Source of the DNA: Chiua virens
Lineage: Eukaryota; Basidiomycota; Agaricomycetes; Boletales; Boletaceae
Length of the DNA: 64,000 nt
NCBI GenBank assembly: GCA_019787685.1
Contig: JAHNUO010000001.1
Coordinates: forward strand, 310,001 to 374,000
Direction: 5' to 3'
In this document: positions 56,773 to 64,000 of the stretch, one piece after another
How the letters are laid out: each line of letters opens with the position of its first letter
Numbering within the stretch: position 1 is the stretch's first letter
Position numbers and translations under genes: made by a program
The notes under the pieces: model-generated
What the model was told of the DNA's origin: nothing
Databases searched by the model: none
Seen by the model: only the letters and a program-made list of their open reading frames with translations

Positions 56773-59095
56773 TATATCTTACAAGTGAGAACCTACAATA
56801 AGTGAGAACCTACAATAGCACCTGGAACCCCGGGACGCTCCTGACCGCTTTGTGAGAACAGATGTCACATCTTGAGAACCACCCCTCCTACAATCTTGCC
56901 CCGTTCCATCACGATCTCGTCAAATGCTCTGCAGTAACAGGGTTAGCACATACAGTGCCTCAAAAAATGTATTGCACACTTTGAAAATACTTATATCACA
57001 ATGAAAACACAATATTTCCCAAAGGTGTTAGTGTATGAAATGTAGCTAGATTAGTGGTCTACAAGATGTGCTAAATACCTAAATGAAATGATTGAGTGTG
57101 CTCAGTACAGAGCTAAAATATGATAGGGGGTACTTTTCAGCTCCTCAAAATAATCACTTTCAGATCTTGGTCACTGCAGAAGAAATGTAGTCCATACTAG
57201 TCTAATCAAGATCCCAAAAAGAATTAGGGAGATTCTGTGTTTGGTTCTTGGGATATGAAGCTTGCAACTTGCATGATATTAGCTAATTTACCCCAAATCA
57301 TGCAAAACTCCTCAGGTTTCAAGCCTCATATCTCAAGAGCAAAACACAGGATCTCCCTAATTCTTTTTGGGATCTTGATTAGATTAGTATGGACTACATT
57401 TCTTCTGCAGTGACCAAGATCTGAAAGTGATTATTTTGAGGAGCTGAAAAGTACCCCCTATCATATTTTAGCTCTGTACTGAGCACACTCAATCATTTCA
57501 TTTAGGTATTTAGCACATCTTGTAGACCACTAATCTAGCTACATTTCATACACTAACACCTTTGGGAAATATTGTGTTTTCATTGTGATATAAGTATTTT
57601 CAAAGTGTGCAATACATTTTTGAGGCACTGTACATAAGAGTCAACATCTTGGGCCGGATGTATACGTTTCGAGTTCCGGCGCCTCGATCGCATCTTGGCG
57701 GGTTCTGTATGCAAAGGCCGTTAACGATTGACACTAACACCAGACAACGGTACTGACCCAGTCGCAAATCCAATGAGCTTGAGCTGCTGATAGCAAGTAT
57801 TACCGACTAAGGTCAGCTTGCTTGTCATACAGGGGAACGACAAAGACAGAGAGCGTATACTTTCTCAATCAAGACATCGAAGAGACTGGAAATGTCGTGG
57901 ATGAAGGTATGCCGAGGAGCACCGTTGCTGCAAGTCGGACATACTAACATGCCTGGGCATATAGTTCAGCCTACATGCATCCACAATGGAGCAGAAGATG
58001 CACATTAAGAAGATCGAAAATAACCATCAAACTGAAAAGACTCACCGCACCGGTTGTCACGACCGCGGCCCAGGGCCCGACCCCATCTGCCGCCCCGACG
58101 ATGTGCTATACGAGCTTGTCTCCACTTTCCTTGAAGTCGATCCATTTCTCGGCACCGAGGTCGAGACACAGACGACGTTTGTCCTCGCCGTTATCTGTCC
58201 ATGGAGAAAGGGCGAGGCCACCGAATGGCATTAGCTTGGTGAGACGACGTTACAGGCGAGGGAAACGAACCTATAGCGATGACGCGAAAGCCCATCGCAA
58301 TGGCGTACTGAATGGCTACAAGACCCGACCATGGTGGCGTTGGACCGGCGCTTGACGTGACTTGAGAGGGAGAAGTCGTAAAATGAACTCACCAAGATGG
58401 CCTAAAACCCCGCCAGCACCGGGGATCGCGACTCGGATGCAGTTGCCGACAGGGACGTTAAGGAGTTTGAGAACCCTTGTAGACAGTCACGCCCTGGTAT
58501 GTAGCATTGTGCACTGTTCATGCATCGGGTGAGAGGGAGATTCTGGGATGATCGCTCACAGCACAGAGGATAGATGCTGTGGCTGCACTATCGAGCGATT
58601 TGGGGATCGGCGTAACGAAGTATGTAGGTCCATGAAACCTTGCACCACTTGTTCAGAACATACGACCGGAAGAAAGGCCGTAACAGGTAAATCAGCTCAC
58701 AACATATTCATATTCGGCAAAGGTACCATCGGTGGTAAATCCGTGAACGAGTTGGCAGCCTGATGGAACGAGCGATCATAAATGGATGAACGCAGATTTC
58801 CGAGCACTCTATATTGTACTCACATGTCTCACCCACACCCCCAAACGACAGTTTTCGCAATGCAAGCACGACCATGCGATCCACTCGATCCAGACGCTAT
58901 CTCCCAACGCAACAGGGGTATCCACCGTTCCAGCGCCGATAGCCACGACGGTGCCCACGCCCTCAAGTTCGTACGCGGCAACGTGGGATTGCGTTCCCGA
59001 CAATCGCTATTGCGGGCGTGCAAGTCACTCTGGCAGTCACTTGTTGGGCGTGAGCTGAGTCGGATCAGGTATGGGGTGTGTCGGGAGCATAGCAC
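56773..59095 (-). pseudogene. alcohol dehydrogenase pseudogene, copy D, with insertion
   Basis: The minus strand follows the ADH copy at 41220-42960. The C-terminus (AFDEIVMERGKIVGGVVLKM) is at about 56865-56930. A 678-bp foldback element follows at 56953-57630. Then come the PVPFDVLVGK-like segment (about 57870, degraded), GAADGVGPWAAVVTTGA (about 58060) preceded by a TAG in DKLV*HIVG, and the N-terminal part with GVGTVVAIGAGTVDTPVALGD (about 58930) and a degraded zinc region (SDCQSDLHARN). Several frame changes and stops are present. Confidence 0.65.
56953..57630. mobile_element. 678-bp foldback (MITE-like) element, Tc1/mariner type
   Basis: The left arm (56953 to about 57290) and right arm (about 57305-57630) are near-perfect inverted copies around a short centre. 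The ends read CAGTGCCTCAAAAA, flanked on each side by TA, the target duplication of Tc1/mariner elements. No coding capacity is seen. It lies within the ADH-D pseudogene, so it inserted after or during that gene's decay. Confidence 0.8.
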
Positions 59096-59642
59096 ATGAT
59101 CGAATCTCGGCTCTCAATCTCCACAAGCGGCATTGTTGCGGTGGTCAAGGTAGATGTTCTTCAGACTCCATACTAAGTGCGATTCATTTTTAGCTCGTTC
59201 GCCGGAATCGAGCGAGAAGAGATAATCGAGACAGCGAGATATGAGAGTGACATTTCGGAAATTTAGGGCAGAGGTTCCTTACAAAAGAAAGAAAATCGAA
59301 AATGTCAGGTAAAACATGCAGGTTCAAAAACGTCCCTGAGTGACGGCGAGGTCGGGTTCTTCGGATCAGAGCCGTGAGGTATTATAGGCCCACATAACAT
59401 TTGATGACAGTCTTACCATGCTGTAAAACATCCACTGCGACTGGACTTGTCTTCGTCTTGATGATGCATACACACTGGTTTGAAGCACTTGGTCGGACGT
59501 TTGAAAAGGAGTCAATTCCGGCTTAGCTAAGAATGTATCAGGTCATGGCGTTTGCCAACATTGCCAAGGTTCCTCAACTGCGCCGGCATTTAGTATGTAA
59601 CACTGCCCAACGACCCGTTCCGTTTTCTACCACCTACCATCC
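59096..59642. other. upstream region of the C2-domain gene
   Basis: About 550 bp. It begins with the end of the ADH-D homology and then shows no supported gene. A short frame at 59533-59721 overlaps the next gene's start in another frame and is not believed. Confidence 0.4.
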
Positions 59643-61189
59643 ATGCGTAACCCGATACGGGGCATGGCGAACATCGCAGATCAGCTCCACGCGTGTGCGG
59701 TACATGCGGCAGCAACCGTGAAGACCAAGAAAACAACATCAGTGGACGACTCGGTTCAGGCCGCCATGAAGGAATTCGGAGTGGAGACCAAGTACGTCGA
59801 CGTGACGATCCAGGTGAATTACGAGAGCACTACCCCCCCGTTTGATCTGATGGCGATCGCAGTTCATCGGCGCATCCCAGCTTTCCAAGTTGGAACCCAT
59901 TGTGACGATGGCCCCGTTCTTCCACGCGAGCTTAGATGACAAGTTATCCTACGTGCACGTATCTCCTCTCGTTTCTATGACATTCCATGTTGAAATCTGA
60001 GCTCATTTCCAGTTCCTCGGTGCAACCCAATACGTTGGCGCCGGTGTGGAATGAAGTCTGGCATGTCAGGAACGTGCCTTCAACGGCCATGCTGTCTGTT
60101 ATCATACGGGATAAACATCGTGCGGCACTCATAGATCATTACGTCGGAAAGTTCGTCACGACGATCAACCCGGGAGCCAAGGAAGTGGAGATCCATGGGC
60201 CCATGAACATACGTGATAGAGGAACATTTTGGCTAAAGGTAACGAGATCCGCCGGTGATTATGAACACGTCGACTCATGATACGATGATGCATCCAAGAT
60301 TGACTCTTCGCCCTCTCGCGATGACCCAGTGCTATTCCCATACTTGTTTGATGGGCCCATTCATTATTCGAGTCACAGCTCGCCGACAGTGGGCGCACTC
60401 ACAAAATTGTGGGACAGCCGACTGTACACGACGTGGAAGATTTATATCAAGGGTATTCCACGCATTTTTGGAGATCAAGTGCAGCATTGGAACCGCGACT
60501 ACAAGGCTGCACAGGCCATCTTCCAGGGACCTGCCTCCATTGCGATTCGCTCTGGCATCCAGACTGCCCATCGCATGCTGTACGCGAGATCAGTTACAAA
60601 TTTGTTCGGGGTTATCCAATCAGCCGAGGACGTGTTTACCCTGTTTCGGGGTGGCACGCGTCGTGGGTCTGTTGATGGGAATGCTTCGTACGCACACCGC
60701 ATCAAGCCTGCGGTATACACGTACGTGATTTCCACAGACGATGACTCGCTGCGGTTTTCGGAGACGGGCGCGGCATTCTTTGTCGATTTTGCATCCAAAC
60801 ATGCGTTACACAGCAATTGTGCAAAAACGGTGCGGTACAGCGGCGAGTTCCATCCACGGCCAGTTGGCGGCTGGGCACGTTTTTCGGACAGTGTGCGAGA
60901 CGAGGAGGTAGGGTGGGAACTGGTGATCGACAATAACTCTGGGACATACTCGCCTGATCCGGCGCTGTTGCCGAAGGTGAAGGAGATTGTCGAGCTGAAT
61001 TTTACTGGGTTTGATGTGATTGTGGTTCGACATGACGATCCGGCGCTCAAGGTAAGCACGGATGCATGCCGTGCGTATGCAGTGAATGAGCGGGGGGTGA
61101 CGGAACACGAGCTACAGCCTCATGTGACGGAAGGGGAAGAGACGCTTCTGGCGCACGCGTCAAGTAGCCAGGTTAGCCAAGTTAGATAG
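59643..61189 (+). CDS. C2-domain protein, 464 aa, four exons
   Basis: Exons 59643-59813, 59863-59958, 60002-60238 and 60299-61189 join in phase 0. The N-terminal 50 or so residues are helical. Residues about 50-165 form a C2 fold: YVDVTIQFIGASQLS, APFFHASLDDKLSY, PNTLAPVWNEVWHV, IRDKHRAALIDHYVGKF, GTFWLKV. The C-terminal 300 residues form a conserved fungal region: PYLFDGPIHYSSHSSPTVG, YTTWKIYIKGIPRIFGD, AGVIQSAEDVF-like helices, HRIKPAVYTYVI, FSETGAAFFVDFASKHALH, RYSGEFHPRP and WELVIDNNSGTYSPD. C2 domains bind lipid membranes, often with calcium, but a target is not known. The protein is intact, unlike its left-hand neighbours. The start could instead be the Met at 59664. Confidence 0.8.
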
Positions 61190-61450
61190 GCGTGTAGTCA
61201 AACTTGTTGAATGGGAATACGGCGGGCAATCACCGACACGTTTTCTCAGCCACAGAACAACACGAGGCCCATCCATCCACCGCAACGACCAGAACGGCCC
61301 TTCTCTCCACTCCCAACTGTGCGATGCTTATGTCTTGTTGATGTGCGATCACTGTGCGTATACCCCCTACCAACACCGAGCTCGTAGTCGAGATCAGCAC
61401 CCCTCATACAAATTTTCAGGTCTTGAATATCGGTGGAACAGTCGTATACC
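61190..61450. other. short intergenic region
   Basis: About 260 bp between two plus-strand genes. It must hold the 3' end of the C2 gene and the promoter of the next gene. Confidence 0.35.
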
Positions 61451-63121
61451 ATGGAATCTTTCTCTACAGATACCCTCTTTTCGTCCCCGTACCCTCAAAG
61501 GAACGGCGCCTGGTTACCCGCCTCGCGACCCGCCCTGAGTCGGGCCCTGCCTTCGTCGTGGCTCACGACAAGCGATTCTTTTGATCCCTTTATCGCTCCG
61601 GGCTCAGAACCTGATTATCCTCATGTCAAGTTCGCCTGCAACCACGCCTTTCAGACTGGGTCCGCCCAATTGCTGTACGCTGATTCTGATAGAGTATACT
61701 TGTCTCCACCGTCAACTTCTTCCTCGTCAAAGGCCACCATACCCCTGCCAGAAGAAGCAGAAGCAGACCACATCCACCCTCTGTATTCTACTCATCTTGC
61801 CGGCGTCCTCGACTCGCCACCGGTCATGCGTCGGGAGGACTTGGCTTCTCAGAAGCCGCTCACCCCGCCGCCGACAATGCCACTTCCTACCCTTAATTTA
61901 CCCGACGGTGACTTCGACTCGCTCTGGTACGACCAGGATGGAGAAGAAATCGAGGAAATTGAAGAGGAGTGCGACATGGATGAGTCTTATCCCGGTCCAT
62001 CAGGATCATCATCGCCTCATTCGGCCCGGTTGAACCTTCCCCTCTCCCCTCTTTCGCCGAGTTTGGATCCCCCAGGCGCGCAGGCACTCCCAATAGTATC
62101 GTCGCAAGATTTTGCAGAGTCAGAGGACGTGAATACTCTCTTCTCTTCCTGTGATGCCACCTCGCCACCAACACTAGATTACGGTCACCCTTCACCCAGA
62201 TCACCCCATCCGACTTCATCACTGCTCGAGGTCGAGGTTGACGCACCTCGCCCTTTGTTGGCTCCGATAGGCATACCATGGACCTCGAGTCAGGATCCTG
62301 AACCCCCATCGCCACCATCGTCTAGTTTCTCGTCATCGTTGAGCGATTACGACGAACCTCCCCCTCCCAGTTCACCACTAATATCAAGGCTAGATCTTCC
62401 AGATCTCGAGGATGATGGCCCTCCCAAGATTGTTCCCTCTTCTCCATCTCGACGATCGTTTTCAGGTCTCCCCGATCCCGATATCGAGATGGACGGCTCG
62501 ACGAGCGATCCAGTGCTTGCGTTGCCTGGTCAACATTTACTGTCGCTTCCGGGAGCAGAAACGGACGACGACCTAATACCGAGGATGACACTCCCATCAC
62601 ATTCCGCTCCTTTCACCCCCCTGCTGTTCATCGACGATCCCCGTGACGTCCCATTACCGCGTTCGCCGTCTCCCGAGGATTTCGACTTGTGTATCTCGCC
62701 AGAGGACTTTGCGGACCCCGAATTAGTTAAGTTATTCGACCTGCGGAAGAGGTCCATTGCTACTGAGCGCGCCGCCCGGCGTTTGGAGGCGCTCACAGAA
62801 GATGTCGACCTGTTCACACGGGCCGAAGCTCGGAAAATACGCAAGCGAGAAAGAGAGCGAAGCAAAGAAGTGGGGGCCCTCCTTCGACTCAAGTTGGGCG
62901 AGGTAGTCCCGACGTGTCATCCGCAGGAGCAGAGCCCCGATTCGAACCCACAAAACTATGCGCGTAGGCGAGGCATTATTGGGAATATGTCACAGCTTGT
63001 CGCACAGATGGTATTTCGCAGGAACGAGACGTCTCGGCCACTGGCGAAGCGCAAGACACCCAACACTGTCCGCGAGTATGTCCGATCCGCGTTATCGGAT
63101 CCTGTGATCGCGGATGAATGA
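61451..63121 (+). CDS. 556-aa low-complexity protein with basic C-terminus
   Basis: This is a single exon from ATG 61451 (MESFSTDTLFSSPYP) to TGA 63119-63121. The open frame extends a few codons further upstream without an ATG. The middle of about 350 residues is rich in Ser, Pro, Asp and Glu (SPPTLDYGHPSPRSPHP, EPPSPPSSSFSSSLSDYDEP), so it is probably disordered. The C-terminus is helical and basic: LRKRSIATERAARRLEAL, EARKIRKRERERSKE, then YARRRGIIGNMSQLVAQMVFRRNE. The last part resembles a nuclear or RNA-binding tail, but no domain is recognised. Similar unnamed proteins occur in Agaricomycetes, from memory. It is intact and expressed-looking (long open frame, biased composition). Confidence 0.7.
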   Translation: MESFSTDTLFSSPYPQRNGAWLPASRPALSRALPSSWLTTSDSFDPFIAPGSEPDYPHVKFACNHAFQTGSAQLLYADSDRVYLSPPSTSSSSKATIPLPEEAEADHIHPLYSTHLAGVLDSPPVMRREDLASQKPLTPPPTMPLPTLNLPDGDFDSLWYDQDGEEIEEIEEECDMDESYPGPSGSSSPHSARLNLPLSPLSPSLDPPGAQALPIVSSQDFAESEDVNTLFSSCDATSPPTLDYGHPSPRSPHPTSSLLEVEVDAPRPLLAPIGIPWTSSQDPEPPSPPSSSFSSSLSDYDEPPPPSSPLISRLDLPDLEDDGPPKIVPSSPSRRSFSGLPDPDIEMDGSTSDPVLALPGQHLLSLPGAETDDDLIPRMTLPSHSAPFTPLLFIDDPRDVPLPRSPSPEDFDLCISPEDFADPELVKLFDLRKRSIATERAARRLEALTEDVDLFTRAEARKIRKRERERSKEVGALLRLKLGEVVPTCHPQEQSPDSNPQNYARRRGIIGNMSQLVAQMVFRRNETSRPLAKRKTPNTVREYVRSALSDPVIADE

Positions 63122-64000
63122 GCACGAGACGGCGTCGTTTATCCTGTATGTTGTACCATGGCTCGCGTCAATATGCTGTGAGGTGTGTGTTTCCACCCCT
63201 TGATCGCCCAAAAATAGACTGAACCTTGAACTGCTTCCTTTTTACTCTATTTGTTCGTTTTCGTTAATCGCCCCTAGACGTTGAGGTTTACGAACGTGAT
63301 GTACGTTGATGTGTATGTGTTTCGGACGCTATGCTTTTCCGATTATTTCTCTCCCATCCCATTCGTATGCCCTGTAGTAGCTTGTTGTGTTCACCACTCC
63401 CGGGCCCTGACATTGGGTCACTTTGGCTCCTCTTTCTCTTTTCTTTGCACATTCTTCTTTCTTTCACGCTGCTTCATCCATCACAACGATATTCATTTCA
63501 GGTCACTTTTTGTTGTTTCTTTTTCCCACCGAATGTGTGTATGCTCACATCTAGGGAGACAAGAACTGAAGAAGAAGAGGAAGAAGAAAAGAGAGGCAAA
63601 TGTGGAATGGAAAAGGTTTGAATCAAAAGGAGCCAAGATTTCGTTTTTGTTTCGTTTTGTACGAGTCGTCGCATGACCATTCAAGTTGGCAAGCTGTAAT
63701 GACTTACATATGTATATGCGTTGCTGCCTCTTCGATCTGGATCTGGTTGATGAGCGTGTGGTTCAGGCTGTCGGAGACTGGAGGTTATCTAGCTGAGGGT
63801 GCTGGTCAAATGGTGATCGATAACCGATGGCGGTTGGGACGGCCCGCGGCCCGATCCAGAGTTCCAACGTTCCCCAACCACAAGGTATTTGACGTCATTG
63901 GGATACACGGCGCAAAGTGAAGTGATTCCAGAACGTATCTCGCTCCGAGGCTCAGTTCACTCTCACACGGATGATCGGCGATTCGACGTTTATAATATCA
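63122..64000. other. 3' flank of the window
   Basis: About 880 bp with pyrimidine-rich (63330-63540) and purine-rich (63560-63600) tracts. Frames here are short and low-complexity. No gene is supported up to the window end. Confidence 0.4.

Noticed and set aside
63493..63684. Minus-strand Phe/Ser-rich short protein
   Set aside because: It arises from a purine-rich tract (AAGAAGAAGAGGAAG) read in reverse; low complexity only.
1..64000. tRNA, rRNA or other structured RNA genes
   Set aside because: No cloverleaf with internal A and B boxes or rRNA-like conserved stretch was recognised by eye; the tRNA-iMet match at 56508 is only a retrotransposon primer site.

Overview
This is nuclear DNA of a mushroom-type basidiomycete (Agaricomycete). 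Three things point there. Genes are cut by many introns of about 50 bp. The gene families are typical: a C2-TPR-HET fusion, WD40 proteins, a C2-domain protein, and a GHKL-ATPase of the kind classed as DUF3684. The mobile DNA includes a KDZ-type transposon and a Ty1/copia element. Exon models were built by hand from splice signals and phase; family names come from remembered motifs, since no search was possible.

Layout. 1-5.1 kb: a minus-strand coiled-coil membrane protein running off the window, two small unrecognised plus-strand genes, and a scrap of an alcohol dehydrogenase (ADH). 5.2-10.9 kb (minus): a C2-TPR-HET gene broken by three one-base frameshifts, preceded by a gene with an uncharacterised basidiomycete domain. 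11.2-31.5 kb (plus): a large ATPase gene with a C-terminal HExxH motif, split by a 13,885-bp KDZ/Zisupton-like transposon (11586-25470). The transposon sits exactly inside a 51-bp intron, with an 8-bp target duplication and imperfect terminal inverted repeats. It carries a transposase-Ulp1 protease fusion, a 1149-aa protein, a 181-aa protein plus its decayed duplicate, a 170-aa antisense gene, and a small protein with an RNase H1 N-terminal-like domain.

32-46.7 kb holds three copies of a WD40/coiled-coil gene. Only the middle copy is intact. The first two are followed by ADH sequence, and a decayed serine carboxypeptidase lies between them. 47-51.3 kb (minus) holds a broken protein kinase and a broken gene combining the uncharacterised domain with WD40 repeats. 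51.8-56.8 kb is a young copia retrotransposon with identical LTRs and one nonsense codon. It lies in a further WD40-tail/ADH fragment that also carries a 678-bp foldback element. 59.6-63.1 kb returns to ordinary intact genes: a C2-domain protein and a 556-aa low-complexity protein.

Taken together, intact housekeeping-like genes flank a decaying accessory region of the HET/TPR/WD40/kinase type. That region has been shaped by segmental duplication, point decay and at least three kinds of transposon. The intact or nearly intact mobile elements stand out against the broken genes around them.
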